This document shows positions 54,031 to 64,000 of a stretch of DNA of 64,000 bases, in pieces (the first letter of the stretch is position 1; the number at the start of each line of letters is the position of its first letter). Source of the stretch: Sporosarcina sp. (GTDB lineage Bacteria; Bacillota; Bacilli; Bacillales_A; Planococcaceae). The stretch covers positions 1-64,000 of the forward strand of contig JAPFCR010000027.1 in the NCBI GenBank assembly GCA_026169375.1, in the 5' to 3' direction. The notes under the pieces were generated by a model. The model made no database searches. It worked only from the letters and a program-made list of their open reading frames with translations, and was not told where the DNA came from. The translations under genes were made by a program, and so were the position numbers.

Positions 54031-55111
54031 GAAATTTATCCAACGTGCAATCACGGGTTGGATGACTGGTGAAGGAGAACATGCCGATATCGTCATGGCC
54101 ACTCGCATTAGGCTTGCTCGAAACTTAAGAGGGTATCGTTTTCCAATCGCAGCAACAGAAGAAGAGGCACTACTCGTCGATAAAATGGCGACAGGTGTTT
54201 TATTAGATGAGGTAAACGGGAAAGATTATGCTTATATCCGTATGGCGGATCTTTCGAAGCTAGATAAAGAAGCGCTTGTTGAAAAGCATTTAATTAGCCC
54301 GCAATTAACAAATCCAAAGAAACAAGGGGCTGTTGTTCTTTCTGAAGATGAAATGGTAAGTATCATGGTGAATGAAGAAGATCATATACGCATTCAATGT
54401 ATCTTCCCGGGATTACAACTAGAAGAGGCCTACAGACAAGCAGATGAAGTAGATGATATACTCGAGAAAGAACTTCCCTATGCATTTGATGAGCAGTTCG
54501 GATATTTAACAAGTTGTCCATCGAATACAGGAACGGGAATGCGTGCTTCAGTGATGATGCATTTACCAGCACTTACAATGACAAAACAAATTAAAAGAAT
54601 TATTCCTGCGATTTCTAGACTTGGTATTGTCGTTCGTGGCAGTTACGGAGAAGGAAGTAAAGCGCGCGGAAATGTTTACCAAGTGTCAAATCAAGTTACA
54701 CTGGGAAAGACCGAAGATGAAATACTAGAAGAGCTCGGCAATGTGACGGCTCGTTTAATCGCTTATGAGCGTCAAGCGAGAAAGAATTTACTAGAGAAGT
54801 CACGTACGGCACTTGAAGATCGGTTATTTAGGTCTCTTGGAACGCTCGTCTATGCTCGTCTTTTACAAAGTGGAGAAGCGGCGAAATGTTTATCAGATGT
54901 AAGGCTAGGGATTGACTTAGGTTTAATAGAAGATGTGGATATGTCAATTATGAATGAACTAATGATTTTCATGCAACCTGCATTTTTACAACAGTATGCT
55001 GACGGAGAGTTGACGCAAGAAGAGCGAGATGTTTTTCGAGCAAAACTATTTAGAGAACGCCTTCTACTCGACGGTGCTTTGCCTTCTGTGAAGAAGCGTC
55101 CGGAAGAATAA
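54020..55111 (+). CDS. mcsB: Protein arginine kinase McsB
   Basis: A 363-residue kinase of the phosphagen-kinase fold that phosphorylates arginines on CtsR and on misfolded proteins, marking them for ClpC-ClpP. Conserved stretches are MATRIRLARNLRGYRFP, GYLTSCPSNTGTGMRASVM and VVRGSYGEGSKARGN. The length equals B. subtilis McsB. ATG 54020 lies inside the end of mcsA, behind GGAGGTGAAG. clpC follows after 96 bases. Confidence 0.95.
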   Translation: MSIEKFIQRAITGWMTGEGEHADIVMATRIRLARNLRGYRFPIAATEEEALLVDKMATGVLLDEVNGKDYAYIRMADLSKLDKEALVEKHLISPQLTNPKKQGAVVLSEDEMVSIMVNEEDHIRIQCIFPGLQLEEAYRQADEVDDILEKELPYAFDEQFGYLTSCPSNTGTGMRASVMMHLPALTMTKQIKRIIPAISRLGIVVRGSYGEGSKARGNVYQVSNQVTLGKTEDEILEELGNVTARLIAYERQARKNLLEKSRTALEDRLFRSLGTLVYARLLQSGEAAKCLSDVRLGIDLGLIEDVDMSIMNELMIFMQPAFLQQYADGELTQEERDVFRAKLFRERLLLDGALPSVKKRPEE

Positions 55112-55207
55112 GAAGGATTGTTATGAAATAATTAAAACATAGTGGATTATGTACATGAATTTGTACGTAGAATAGATTATATACAGATAGAAGGAGTGGA
55201 CAGAATT

Positions 55208-57649
55208 ATGATGTTTAATAGATTTACGCAACGTGCACAAAAAGTGTTACAACTGGCTCAAGAAGAAGCAATTCGTATGAAACATGAATCAATTGGAACG
55301 GAGCACATTTTACTCGGTCTTATCCGGGAGGGCGGTGGAATCGCATCGAAAGCACTTGAAGCGATTGAAATTGACTTTACCACGATCGAAGAAGGTGTCG
55401 AAAACCTTGTTGGAACAGGAACAAAAGATGTAGGCCCGATTGTACATTACACACCACGTGCTAAAAAAGTAATTGAGCTTTCTGTAGACGAGTCGCGTAA
55501 ATTAGGCCACTCTTACATCGGAACGGAGCATATTTTACTCGCACTCATCCGTGAGGGGGAAGGGATTGCTGCACGTGTACTCAGTAACGCAGGTGTTAGT
55601 TTAAACAAAGCACGTCAACAAGTTCTTCGTTTGTTAGGCAGTCACGATGATTCATCAAACAGCACATCAAATAGTACAAATACAGCTGCGACACCAACCT
55701 TAGACGGACTTGCGCGCGATTTAACAGAAGTAGCGCGTGAAGGTCAACTAGATCCAGTCATTGGTCGGAGTCAAGAAATTATGCGTGTAATTGAAGTACT
55801 TGCACGTCGTACGAAAAACAACCCAGTCCTTATCGGGGAGCCAGGCGTCGGAAAAACGGCTGTTGCAGAAGGACTGGCACAACAAGTTGTGAATAACGAA
55901 GTCCCGGAAATTCTTCGCGATAAACGTGTCATGACGCTCGATATGGGGACGGTTGTTGCGGGGACGAAATATCGTGGTGAGTTTGAAGACCGTATGAAAA
56001 AAGTAATGGAAGAAATTCGTCAGGCAGGAAACGTTATTTTATTTATTGACGAACTTCATACGTTAATTGGTGCGGGTGGGGCTGAAGGCGCAATCGATGC
56101 ATCGAATATTTTAAAACCATCTCTAGCACGCGGCGAACTACAATGTATCGGTGCAACAACATTAGATGAATACCGTAAGTATATTGAAAAAGATGCTGCG
56201 CTTGAACGACGTTTCCAACCCATCCAAGTTGACGAGCCGACTGTTGAAGAATCCGTTCAAATTCTTGCTGGGTTACGCGACCGCTATGAAGCGCATCACC
56301 GTGTAACCATTACCGATGAAGCGATTGAAGCAGCGGCAAAAATGGCTGATCGTTATATTTCTGATCGCTTTTTACCAGACAAAGCGATTGATTTGATCGA
56401 CGAGGCGGGTTCAAAAGTAAGGTTACGTTCTTACACGACACCACCCAACTTGAAAAAGCTTGAAGTCGATTTAGAAGCGATTCGTTCAGAAAAGAATGCA
56501 GCGGTGCAAAGTCAAGAATTTGAAAAAGCAGCTTCTTTCCGGGATAAAGAACAACGTATGAAAGAAGAGCTTGAAGAGACGAAAGCGGCCTGGAAAGAAA
56601 AGCAAGGTAAAACAGAATCTGAAGTTACAGTAGAAGATGTTGCGGCGGTTGTTTCAATGTGGACGGGAATCCCAGTTTCAAGAATTGCAGAAACAGAATC
56701 TGTTAAATTATTAAACATGGAAGAAACCTTGCACGAGCGTGTGATTGGGCAAAAAGAAGCTGTTGTGGCGATCTCTAGAGCAATTAGACGTGCACGTGCA
56801 GGTTTAAAGGATCCAACACGTCCAATTGGTTCGTTTATTTTCTTAGGACCAACAGGTGTTGGTAAAACAGAATTAGCACGTGCGCTTGCTGAAACAATGT
56901 TCGGTGATGAAGATGCGATGATTCGCGTTGACATGTCAGAGTATATGGAGAAGCATTCAACGTCTCGATTGGTTGGGTCACCACCGGGGTATGTAGGTCA
57001 TGAAGAAGGCGGTCAATTAACGGAGCAAGTACGCCGTAAGCCATATTCAGTTGTCCTACTTGATGAAATTGAAAAAGCGCATCCTGATGTGTTTAATATG
57101 CTTTTACAAGTGTTAGATGACGGTAGATTGACGGATTCGAAAGGGCGCACAGTCGACTTCCGAAACACGGTAATTATTATGACGTCTAACGTAGGTGCAC
57201 AAGCATTGAAAAGGAATCGTTATGTAGGATTTAACTTACAAGACGGCGACCATGACTATGAAGGTATGAAGTCTACAATGCTAGCAGAGCTAAAGAAAAC
57301 ATTCCGTCCTGAGTTCTTAAACCGTGTAGACGAAATGATTGTTTTCCACTCACTTGAAAAAGAACATTTACGTCAAATTGTTAGTCTCATGGCAAATGAG
57401 TTAGCAGAACGTTTGCAAGAACAAGACATTGCACTTGAACTAACGGAAGAGGCGGAAAGTAAAATAACAGAAGTTGGTTATGATCCTGATTATGGTGCAC
57501 GTCCATTACGTCGAGCGATTCAAAAGCACGTAGAAGACCGCTTATCGGAAGAATTGTTAAAAGGTACTGTGTTAACAGGTGGAAAAGTTGTCGTAGATGT
57601 AGAGGACGATGAGTTTGTCGTTCGTACGGTTGCAGCAGTAGAGAAATAA
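55208..57649 (+). CDS. clpC: Clp protease ATP-binding subunit ClpC
   Basis: An 813-residue HSP100 ATPase. Two N-terminal Clp repeats (residues ~2-145, [19 protein letters not shown]) are followed by a first AAA+ module with GEPGVGKT, a middle domain with a UVR-like coil, a second AAA+ module with GPTGVGKTE, and the C-terminal Clp D2 domain. It works with ClpP and McsB-marked substrates. ATG 55208 follows AAGGAGTGG and gives the family start MMFNRF; an in-frame start at 55142 is rejected. Confidence 0.96.
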   Translation: MMFNRFTQRAQKVLQLAQEEAIRMKHESIGTEHILLGLIREGGGIASKALEAIEIDFTTIEEGVENLVGTGTKDVGPIVHYTPRAKKVIELSVDESRKLGHSYIGTEHILLALIREGEGIAARVLSNAGVSLNKARQQVLRLLGSHDDSSNSTSNSTNTAATPTLDGLARDLTEVAREGQLDPVIGRSQEIMRVIEVLARRTKNNPVLIGEPGVGKTAVAEGLAQQVVNNEVPEILRDKRVMTLDMGTVVAGTKYRGEFEDRMKKVMEEIRQAGNVILFIDELHTLIGAGGAEGAIDASNILKPSLARGELQCIGATTLDEYRKYIEKDAALERRFQPIQVDEPTVEESVQILAGLRDRYEAHHRVTITDEAIEAAAKMADRYISDRFLPDKAIDLIDEAGSKVRLRSYTTPPNLKKLEVDLEAIRSEKNAAVQSQEFEKAASFRDKEQRMKEELEETKAAWKEKQGKTESEVTVEDVAAVVSMWTGIPVSRIAETESVKLLNMEETLHERVIGQKEAVVAISRAIRRARAGLKDPTRPIGSFIFLGPTGVGKTELARALAETMFGDEDAMIRVDMSEYMEKHSTSRLVGSPPGYVGHEEGGQLTEQVRRKPYSVVLLDEIEKAHPDVFNMLLQVLDDGRLTDSKGRTVDFRNTVIIMTSNVGAQALKRNRYVGFNLQDGDHDYEGMKSTMLAELKKTFRPEFLNRVDEMIVFHSLEKEHLRQIVSLMANELAERLQEQDIALELTEEAESKITEVGYDPDYGARPLRRAIQKHVEDRLSEELLKGTVLTGGKVVVDVEDDEFVVRTVAAVEK

Positions 57650-57662
57650 TTGGTTGAGGAAT

Positions 57663-57710
57663 AGGATAGTCCATTCATTAGAAGGGTTAGTGAAAAGGAC
57701 TATCCTTTTC
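57663..57710 (+). terminator. Terminator between clpC and radA
   Basis: AGGATAGTCC (57663-57672) and GGACTATCCT (57697-57706) are perfect 10-base inverted copies followed by TTTTC. Strength is reduced by the 24-base loop. Confidence 0.6.
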
Positions 57711-57726
57711 ATCTATGGAGGAAGAA

Positions 57727-59100
57727 ATGGCAAAAAGAAAAACGAAATTTATGTGTAAAGATTGTGGGTATGAATCTTTAAGATGGATGGGAAGATGTCC
57801 AGGGTGTGGCGAGTGGAACACGATGGAAGAGGAAGTGGAAATCGTTCAAAAAGGACCACGTGGAGCATTTCAACATACAGCTGATGTGCAGCAAAAAGCG
57901 GTTCCAATTAGCCAAGTAGAAATGATAGAAGAACCACGAGTTGCAACAGATTTAGGTGAACTAAACCGCGTACTTGGCGGTGGAATTGTGCCAGGGTCAC
58001 TATTATTAACGGCTGGGGATCCGGGAATTGGAAAGTCTACGCTCCTTCTTCAAGTCTCTTCGCTACTCGCAAACCAAAATCATCGTGTGTTATACATTTC
58101 AGGTGAGGAATCGATTCGTCAAACGAAGCTTCGTGCGGAAAGATTAGGCGTTCGTTCTGATGAGCTTTTTATCTATGCCGAAACAGACTTAGAAAGAATT
58201 CACCATACCATTAATGAGTTGGATCCTAAGTTTGTCATCGTAGACTCGATTCAAACGATTCATCATCCTGAAGTGAAATCAGCACCAGGCAGTGTGACGC
58301 AGGTGAGAGAGTGTACGGCTGAACTTATGCGTATCGCCAAAACAAAAGGGGTTGCGATCTTTTTAGTCGGTCACGTTACTAAAGATGGTCAAATTGCAGG
58401 ACCGCGTATTTTAGAGCATATGGTTGATACGGTCCTTTACTTTGAAGGTGAGCGTCATCATACGTACAGAATTTTACGCAGTGTCAAAAATAGATTTGGT
58501 TCTACAAATGAAATGGCGATTTTTGAAATGTTACAGTCGGGATTAAAAGAAGTGTTAAATCCTTCTGAATTATTTTTAAGAGAACGGTCACAAGGCGGTG
58601 CGGGTTCTACGGTTGTTGCATCGATGGAAGGGACGCGCCCGATTCTAGTAGAAGTGCAAGCACTCGTGACGCCGTCTAGCTTTAACTATCCGAAACGAAT
58701 GGCAACCGGGCTCGACCAAAATAGAGTTTCTCTTCTTATGGCAGTCTTAGAAAAGCGCATGGGTATGTTGTTACAAGCGCAAGATGCTTACATCAAAGTA
58801 GCAGGCGGTGTAAAATTAGACGAACCTGCAATCGATTTAGCCGTCCTAGTAAGTATCGTATCTAGTTACCGTGATACAGCTGCTGGTTTAGCAGATTGTA
58901 TTATCGGTGAAGTTGGATTAACGGGCGAGGTGCGACGCGTTTCAAGAATTGAGCAACGTGTCCAGGAAGCAGCAAAGCTTGGATTTGATCGTGCAATTAT
59001 TCCTTCTTCCAATTTAGGAGGGTGGGATTACCCGGAAGGCATTCAAGTCGTTGGCGTGGAAACAGTAAGTGATGCTTTAAAATATGCTTTTTCTCGATGA
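57727..59100 (+). CDS. radA: DNA repair and recombination protein RadA
   Basis: A 457-residue RecA-like branch-migration protein. The N-terminal zinc finger is [19 protein letters not shown] (Cys pairs near residues 10 and 26), Walker A is GDPGIGKST, the RadA motif KNRFG follows, and the C-terminal ~150 residues are a Lon-type domain ([19 protein letters not shown]). ATG 57727 is behind ATGGAGGAAGAA. The gene usually next in Bacillales, disA, is absent. Confidence 0.95.
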   Translation: MAKRKTKFMCKDCGYESLRWMGRCPGCGEWNTMEEEVEIVQKGPRGAFQHTADVQQKAVPISQVEMIEEPRVATDLGELNRVLGGGIVPGSLLLTAGDPGIGKSTLLLQVSSLLANQNHRVLYISGEESIRQTKLRAERLGVRSDELFIYAETDLERIHHTINELDPKFVIVDSIQTIHHPEVKSAPGSVTQVRECTAELMRIAKTKGVAIFLVGHVTKDGQIAGPRILEHMVDTVLYFEGERHHTYRILRSVKNRFGSTNEMAIFEMLQSGLKEVLNPSELFLRERSQGGAGSTVVASMEGTRPILVEVQALVTPSSFNYPKRMATGLDQNRVSLLMAVLEKRMGMLLQAQDAYIKVAGGVKLDEPAIDLAVLVSIVSSYRDTAAGLADCIIGEVGLTGEVRRVSRIEQRVQEAAKLGFDRAIIPSSNLGGWDYPEGIQVVGVETVSDALKYAFSR

Positions 59101-59152
59101 TTGAGCATATTAAATGAGCGATTTTAAAATTTTGGTGTTAGCATGCTTTAGT

Positions 59153-59200
59153 AAAAAGAGACTGTCTACTAGAAAGGTGAACTGTCGATGGTCTCTTTTT
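59153..59200 (+). terminator. Terminator after radA
   Basis: AAAAAGAGAC (59153-59162) and GTCTCTTTTT (59191-59200) are perfect inverted copies, the right arm ending in the T-run. It lies in the 182-base space where disA would be expected. Confidence 0.75.
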
Positions 59201-59282
59201 GTAAGTAGTTGCTTTTTAGATGTTATGGAAATGCGTTTTAAGGGAATATAAAAATAATTATTAGAAAAGTGAGGTGAATTCA

Positions 59283-60374
59283 ATGTTAAGAAGGGTTGTT
59301 CAACTGTCTTTTTTACTTACGGGAGGAACGTTAGGTGTCTTATTTTTACCGCAATTATTCGATTTATTTACATTTTCATCTAAGCCTCTTATTAATAATC
59401 CGTATGTAACGGCGATTAGTGGAGCTATCTTGTTTTTTGCGCTCACGTTCTTTTTAACTACACCCGTTGTGAATTTTATTAAATGGATGGAAGACCGTTT
59501 ATTAGGCGCCCCTATTTTCGATCTGTTATTTGGAACAATTGGTCTTATTGTTGGATTAAGTATTGCATTTTTAGTAAGTTACTGGCTTGGCAGTAGTGAG
59601 ATTCCAGTGATCTCATCTATTTTACCAACGATCTTTTTTGTTGTGCTCGGTTATCTAGGATTCCAAGTGGGTTTTAAGCAGCGTGAAGAATTGATTCAAG
59701 CCGTGCAGGCTGTGAAAGTGCCAAACCAAAAGAAAAAAGATGGCGAGGAAGCCATTCTAGCGTCAACTCATGGTACAATATATAAAATATTAGATACGAG
59801 TGTCATTATAGACGGTCGTGTTGCGGATATTTCTTCTACAGGATTTCTTGAAGGAATTTTAGTTGTTCCGCAATTTGTGTTAACGGAATTACAACATATT
59901 GCCGATTCTTCTGATTCATTGAAAAGAACGAAAGGAAGAAGGGGTTTGGATGTCTTGAAGAGGCTCCAACAAGAAGATGGTCCTGAAGTGTTAATAACTG
60001 AAGTAGATTTTGCAGAAGTGTCCGAAGTCGATTTGAAATTAGTTCACTTAGCGAAGAAAATGGGTGGACTTGTCGTAACAAATGATTTCAATTTGAATAA
60101 AGTAGCTGCGCTGCACGGTGTAGCTGTGCTAAATATTAATGATTTAGCCAATGCAGTAAAACCAGTCGTAATTCCAGGTGAAGAAATGCATGTTGTCGTT
60201 ATTAAAGACGGTAAAGAACAAAATCAAGGAATCGCTTATTTAGATGACGGAACGATGATTGTCGTAGAAGACGGGAAATTTCATATTGGCAATGCCATTG
60301 ACGTCGTTGTTACAAGCGTCCTGCAAACGTCTGCGGGTCGGATGATTTTTGCGAAACCTAAAAATAGCAAGTGA
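59283..60374 (+). CDS. yacL: YacL-like PIN/TRAM-domain membrane protein
   Basis: A 363-residue protein. Four hydrophobic segments (residues ~1-130) anchor a cytoplasmic PIN-type nuclease domain (ILDTSVIIDGRVADI, the acids ending near VTNDFNLNKVA) and a C-terminal TRAM domain (residues ~285-345). The role of YacL is not settled; the PIN domain suggests RNA cleavage. ATG 59283 follows AGTGAGGTGA. ispD starts 21 bases after the stop. Confidence 0.9.
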   Translation: MLRRVVQLSFLLTGGTLGVLFLPQLFDLFTFSSKPLINNPYVTAISGAILFFALTFFLTTPVVNFIKWMEDRLLGAPIFDLLFGTIGLIVGLSIAFLVSYWLGSSEIPVISSILPTIFFVVLGYLGFQVGFKQREELIQAVQAVKVPNQKKKDGEEAILASTHGTIYKILDTSVIIDGRVADISSTGFLEGILVVPQFVLTELQHIADSSDSLKRTKGRRGLDVLKRLQQEDGPEVLITEVDFAEVSEVDLKLVHLAKKMGGLVVTNDFNLNKVAALHGVAVLNINDLANAVKPVVIPGEEMHVVVIKDGKEQNQGIAYLDDGTMIVVEDGKFHIGNAIDVVVTSVLQTSAGRMIFAKPKNSK

Positions 60375-60395
60375 TTGAGTAAAGGAAGATGGTTA

Positions 60396-61091
60396 TTGAA
60401 TTATACGGTGATGATTCCAGCCGCAGGTAGTGGGCAGAGAATGGGTGCTGGGGTTAATAAATTATTTTTAAAGCTTGGGGAAAAACCAATATTCATTCAT
60501 ACTTTACAAGCTTTTGAACGAGATCCTTTATGTAGTGGTATTATCTTAGCTGTAAAAAAAGAAGAGGAAGAAGAAATCCAAGGATATCTTGAGCAATTTA
60601 ATATTTTAAAAGTGCGTTCGATGGTTGAAGGTGGTTCGGAGCGTCAATATAGCGTGGATGCTTGTTTAGAAGCGCATACTGAAGGTGGAGTTGTACTCGT
60701 TCATGATGCGGCGAGACCTTTTATTAAGCGATCAGTTATTCATGATTTGGCAAAAGAAGCTAAACAACATGGTGCGGCGATTGTTGGTGTAAAAGCGAAA
60801 GATACGATGAAATTAGCGCCGACAGGAACGGTAGAGAAAACAATGAACCGTGACCATCTTTGGATTGTTCAGACGCCACAAGCTTTTCGTTATGAAGTAT
60901 TAAAAGAAGCATCTGAACGGGCGAAAAAAGATGATTTTCTTGGAACAGATGAATCGATGCTTGTAGAGCGCATCGGACATCCTGTTCGGATTGTAGAAGG
61001 AACGTATGATAATGTGAAAATGACAACGCAGGAAGATTTAGCGATAGGTGAGATCTTATTGAAAAGAGTGTTGCAGGAGGATGAAGAATGA
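60396..61091 (+). CDS. ispD: 2-C-methyl-D-erythritol 4-phosphate cytidylyltransferase
   Basis: A 231-residue enzyme of the non-mevalonate isoprenoid pathway that attaches CMP to methylerythritol phosphate. Motifs are [10 protein letters not shown] at the start, [11 protein letters not shown], and [15 protein letters not shown] 60396 is chosen, since AAGGAAG lies eight bases before it; TTG at 60375 touches the yacL stop and adds residues outside the fold. It overlaps ispF by four bases. Confidence 0.94.
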   Translation: MNYTVMIPAAGSGQRMGAGVNKLFLKLGEKPIFIHTLQAFERDPLCSGIILAVKKEEEEEIQGYLEQFNILKVRSMVEGGSERQYSVDACLEAHTEGGVVLVHDAARPFIKRSVIHDLAKEAKQHGAAIVGVKAKDTMKLAPTGTVEKTMNRDHLWIVQTPQAFRYEVLKEASERAKKDDFLGTDESMLVERIGHPVRIVEGTYDNVKMTTQEDLAIGEILLKRVLQEDEE

Positions 61092-61564
61092 TTCGAGTAG
61101 GGCAAGGCTTTGATGTGCATAAGTTTGAAGAGGGACGTCCATTAATTATCGGTGGGATTACAATTCCACATGATCGAGGACTAGCAGGACATTCGGATGC
61201 AGATGTTTTATTGCATACGATTACAGATGCTGCGCTCGGTGCAATTGGAGAAGGCGATATCGGTCGTCATTTCCCAGATACAGATGCTGCTTTTAAAGAC
61301 GCAGATTCATCAGTTTTATTAGAAGAGATTTGGAAGTTGGTCAATGAGCGTGGCTATAAACTTGGGAATATTGATTGTACAGTGATTGCGGAAAGACCAA
61401 AAATGTCTCCACATATTAAAACGATTCAAGCACGCGTCGCAGAATTATTACAAGCGGATATTTCACAAGTGAATGTAAAAGCGACGACTTCTGAAAAGCT
61501 TGGCTTTACAGGAAGAGAAGAAGGCATCGCTGCAATGGCGACGATTTTACTACAAAAGTCATAA
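61088..61564 (+). CDS. ispF: 2-C-methyl-D-erythritol 2,4-cyclodiphosphate synthase
   Basis: A 158-residue trimeric zinc enzyme, the next IspD-pathway step but one. Metal ligands lie in GFDVHKF (Asp, His) and [11 protein letters not shown], and the C-terminus has [22 protein letters not shown]. The ATG overlaps the ispD stop (ATGA), behind GCAGGAGGATGA, so translation is coupled. A gap of 175 bases with a gltX promoter follows. Confidence 0.96.
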   Translation: MIRVGQGFDVHKFEEGRPLIIGGITIPHDRGLAGHSDADVLLHTITDAALGAIGEGDIGRHFPDTDAAFKDADSSVLLEEIWKLVNERGYKLGNIDCTVIAERPKMSPHIKTIQARVAELLQADISQVNVKATTSEKLGFTGREEGIAAMATILLQKS

Positions 61565-61739
61565 AAAGGAATGTCTTTTGCGACCGAAAAGTGAAAGCGT
61601 TGAGTCGCACAGATAGAACAGAAAATCGAATGTTATAAAAACAACAAATTGCTGAAGTAATAGAGATAGTTCATTCAAAAGTGAACATATGGTAAAATAG
61701 TTCGAGATGAACGGACCAATATTAGGAGGATCTATAAAT

Positions 61740-63200
61740 ATGACGAAAGAAGTTCGCGTACGATACGCACCAAGTCCAACGGGCCACTTACATATCGGGA
61801 ATGCTCGTACAGCTTTATTTAACTATTTATTTGCGCGTAGTCAAGGCGGTAAATTTATTATCCGTATTGAAGATACAGATGCAAGCCGAAATATTGAAGG
61901 TGGAGAAGAATCTCAACTGAATTATTTGAAATGGCTTGGCATTGATTGGGATGAAAGTGTTGATGTTGGGGGAGACTACGGTCCTTACCGTCAATCTGAA
62001 CGAAACGATATATATAAGAAATTATATGATGAGTTATTAGACAAAGGTTTAGCGTATAAATGCTATTGTACAGCGGAAGAGTTAGAAGCAGAACGTGAAG
62101 CGCAGTCAGCGAAAAACGAAATGCCTCGCTATAGTGGGAAATGTCGTCACTTAACAGAAGAAGAACAAGCTGCGCGTGTTGCAGAAGGACGCGAACCAAG
62201 CATTCGCTTTACGGTACCAGCAGGTAAAGTCTATTCGTTTAACGATATTGTAAAAGACAATGTTTCTTTCGAGTCAGACGGCATTGGCGACTTTGTTATT
62301 GTGAAAAAAGATGGTGTGCCAACATACAACTTTGCGGTTGCAGTGGATGACCATTATATGGAAATTACACATGTACTTCGCGGAGATGACCATATTTCAA
62401 ACACACCAAGACAGCAAATGATTTACGAAGCGTTTGGTTGGGAAGCACCAAAATTCGGTCATATGACATTAATTGTGAATGAAAGCCGTCGTAAGTTAAG
62501 TAAACGTGACGAAGCAATTATTCAGTTTATTGAGCAATATGAAGAGCTTGGTTATTTACCAGAAGCATTGTTTAACTTTATCGTTTTACTCGGTTGGTCG
62601 CCAGAAGGAGAAGAAGAGATTTTCTCTAAAGAAGAACTCATCTCGATTTTCGATGCGAACCGTTTATCGAAATCACCAGCTGTTTTTGATAAAGACAAAT
62701 TAACGTGGATGAACAACCAATACGTGAAACAACTTTCATTAGAAAAAGTGATTGACTTAGCACTTCCACATTTACAAAAAGCAGATTTACTGCCAAGTGA
62801 ATTATCAGATGAAGAGCGTCAGTGGGCACATGACTTAATCGCCCTTTATCATGATCAATTAAGTTATGGTGCAGAAATTGTTGAGTTATCTGCCCAGTTC
62901 TTCAATGACACGATTGAATATGATGAGGCAGCACGAAAAGTCCTTGCAGGAGAACAAGTTCCTGAAGTAATGTCGTCATTAAAAGAACAATTTGAATCAC
63001 TTGAAACATTTGATGCTCCGTCGATTAAGTCGGCAATTCAAGCCGTTCAAAAAGAAACAGGTCACAAAGGGCGTAACCTATTCATGCCAGTTCGTGTTGT
63101 AACGACTGGTGAAACGAGTGGCCCTGAGTTACCAGCGGCAATCGCATTAGTGGGTAGAGAAAAAGCAGTTTTACGTGTTGCACAATATGCAAATGCATAA
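61740..63200 (+). CDS. gltX: Glutamyl-tRNA synthetase
   Basis: A 486-residue class I aminoacyl-tRNA synthetase that charges tRNA-Glu and, in Bacillales, also tRNA-Gln, the latter being corrected by GatCAB. The HIGH motif is HIGN in [14 protein letters not shown], and the KMSKS motif is KLSKR. ATG 61740 lies behind TAGGAGGAT; an ATG at 61707 has no ribosome binding site. The T-box-controlled cysE follows, as in other members of the order. Confidence 0.96.
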   Translation: MTKEVRVRYAPSPTGHLHIGNARTALFNYLFARSQGGKFIIRIEDTDASRNIEGGEESQLNYLKWLGIDWDESVDVGGDYGPYRQSERNDIYKKLYDELLDKGLAYKCYCTAEELEAEREAQSAKNEMPRYSGKCRHLTEEEQAARVAEGREPSIRFTVPAGKVYSFNDIVKDNVSFESDGIGDFVIVKKDGVPTYNFAVAVDDHYMEITHVLRGDDHISNTPRQQMIYEAFGWEAPKFGHMTLIVNESRRKLSKRDEAIIQFIEQYEELGYLPEALFNFIVLLGWSPEGEEEIFSKEELISIFDANRLSKSPAVFDKDKLTWMNNQYVKQLSLEKVIDLALPHLQKADLLPSELSDEERQWAHDLIALYHDQLSYGAEIVELSAQFFNDTIEYDEAARKVLAGEQVPEVMSSLKEQFESLETFDAPSIKSAIQAVQKETGHKGRNLFMPVRVVTTGETSGPELPAAIALVGREKAVLRVAQYANA

Positions 63201-63239
63201 TTTTTCTTATTTGCATACTGCCGCGGCGATTGCTTTGAA

Positions 63240-63541
63240 TTGAAAAATTAGATTGAACATGTAAAATAATAAGTATCAATTACACATGAAAATCGTGGAG
63301 AAGGATAAGTATATATGACACACCTCCCAGAGAAGATTACCATTGGCTGGAAGTAATCTAGGTGCTGTGGTATAGAAATGCCCCTTTGAGAGCTAGACTG
63401 AAACAGTGATGGAGTAAGTCGGACGTTTCGCCAACGTTATTCGGCGTTTTAAGCGGAAAGGTGATTGGTATACCTTTCAAGCGGAGTGGAACCACGTAAT
63501 TATGCGTCTCTGTCATGATAGACAGAGGCGTATTTTTATTG
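63240..63541 (+). promoter_or_regulatory. T-box riboswitch of the cysE(-cysS) operon, tRNA-Cys specific
   Basis: A promoter TTGAAA (63240-63245) and TAAAAT (63262-63267) precedes a leader of about 270 bases. It contains the T-box motif AGTGGAACCACG (63485-63496) and a terminator in which CGTCTCTGTC pairs with GACAGAGGCG, followed by TATTTTTATT. The codon TGC at 63379-63381 in a GAAATGCCCC context is the likely specifier, so uncharged tRNA-Cys would allow read-through. The B. subtilis cysES operon is controlled the same way. Confidence 0.9.
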
Positions 63542-63624
63542 GCAATTAACAAATTTGGAATGAATTGTAATTCGATAAATCGAGAAAACATAAAACGATT
63601 ATGGGGTAGAAAGGAGAATGTCTC

Positions 63625-64000
63625 TTGTTTCGTAAAATAAGGGAAGATATCCGTTGTATTTTTGAACAAGACCCGGCTGCGAGAAGTACAGTTGAAGTGG
63701 TCTTAACTTACGCAGGATTGCATGCTGTTTGGGCGCACCGAATTGCACACACACTATTTAATATGAATTTACTTTTCTTAGCGCGACTTGTTTCGCAAGT
63801 AAGTCGATTTTTTACAGGAATTGAAATTCATCCAGGTGCAAAAATAGGCCGAAGACTGTTCATTGACCACGGGATGGGGGTTGTCATTGGGGAGACGTGT
63901 GAAATCGGAGATGATGTAACGATTTATCAAGGTGTGACATTAGGGGGAACTGGGAAAGAAAAAGGTAAAAGACATCCAACGATTGGGGATAATGTTTTAA
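63625..64000 (+). CDS. cysE: Serine O-acetyltransferase, 3' end outside window
   Basis: The first 125 residues of CysE, which acetylates L-serine for cysteine synthesis. The N-terminal helical part ([20 protein letters not shown]) leads into the left-handed hexapeptide beta-helix ([40 protein letters not shown]). The start is TTG at 63625 behind AAAGGAGAA. Expression depends on the T-box upstream. The gene is cut by the window edge, so nothing can be said of its C-terminus. Confidence 0.95.
   Translation, partial: MFRKIREDIRCIFEQDPAARSTVEVVLTYAGLHAVWAHRIAHTLFNMNLLFLARLVSQVSRFFTGIEIHPGAKIGRRLFIDHGMGVVIGETCEIGDDVTIYQGVTLGGTGKEKGKRHPTIGDNVL

Noticed and set aside
1..64000. tRNA and rRNA genes, CRISPR arrays and replication origins
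   Set aside because: No cloverleaf with a TTCGAATC-like arm, rRNA-like stretch, repeat-spacer array or DnaA-box cluster was found by eye.

Overview
The window is a low-GC, Gram-positive Bacillales chromosome segment, and most likely from a spore former of the Bacillaceae or Planococcaceae. The signs are the ctsR-mcsA-mcsB-clpC-radA-yacL-ispD-ispF-gltX-(T-box)-cysE block, the Des/DesK/DesR cold-sensing set, MhqR-type operators, a PrsA foldase, a YtxJ bacilliredoxin and a CotD-type spore coat protein. Assignment to a genus is not possible from this sequence alone.

Layout. 0.2-2.5 kb holds a PAP2 phosphatase, ytxJ and an amidohydrolase. 2.5-5.6 kb is the membrane-fluidity circuit des-desK-desR, with a perfect palindrome upstream of des. 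It is followed after only 25 bases by the tryptophan catabolic genes kynU-kynB-kynA (5.6-8.4 kb). 8.4-9.2 kb is gene-free. It contains three 110-base tandem repeats that fold into hairpins with covariation, inside a pair of 14-base inverted repeats. Then come dsdA, an mhqO-like dioxygenase behind an MhqR palindrome, the opuC osmolyte ABC transporter, and clpE with a CtsR-rich control region. After these are a divergent EamA exporter and LysR regulator.

20.3-28.9 kb is an accessory, AT-rich region. It has a Sau3AI-like GATC restriction-modification set with a second BglII/BstYI-like nuclease, and a second cytosine methyltransferase facing a 574-residue internally duplicated protein, probably an unusual restriction enzyme. 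IS21 and paralogue debris and an orphan phage replication-type gene follow. 29-37 kb holds membrane proteins and a glycerate/nickel-racemase cassette (cdaR, glycerate kinase, kdgT-like permease, larA-like, larE). This cassette is bracketed by two copies of the 3' end of an ECF transporter gene. 37-50 kb contains a macro-domain pseudogene, yitT behind an attenuator, a PAS/GGDEF/EAL protein, thiE, a DUF3238 protein, an aldehyde dehydrogenase with its DUF779 partner, an MhqR-type mhqD-wrbA unit, prsA and small proteins. 50-64 kb holds cotD-like and membrane genes, then the conserved ctsR-to-cysE block. disA is missing from its usual place between radA and yacL.

How the genes work together. CtsR links clpE with ctsR-mcsA-mcsB-clpC. 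The two MhqR-type palindromes link the dioxygenase at 10.7 kb with the hydrolase/quinone reductase pair at 46 kb. DesK/DesR probably controls des through the palindromes before it. The two restriction systems and the glycerate cassette look like separate acquisitions in an otherwise vertical background.
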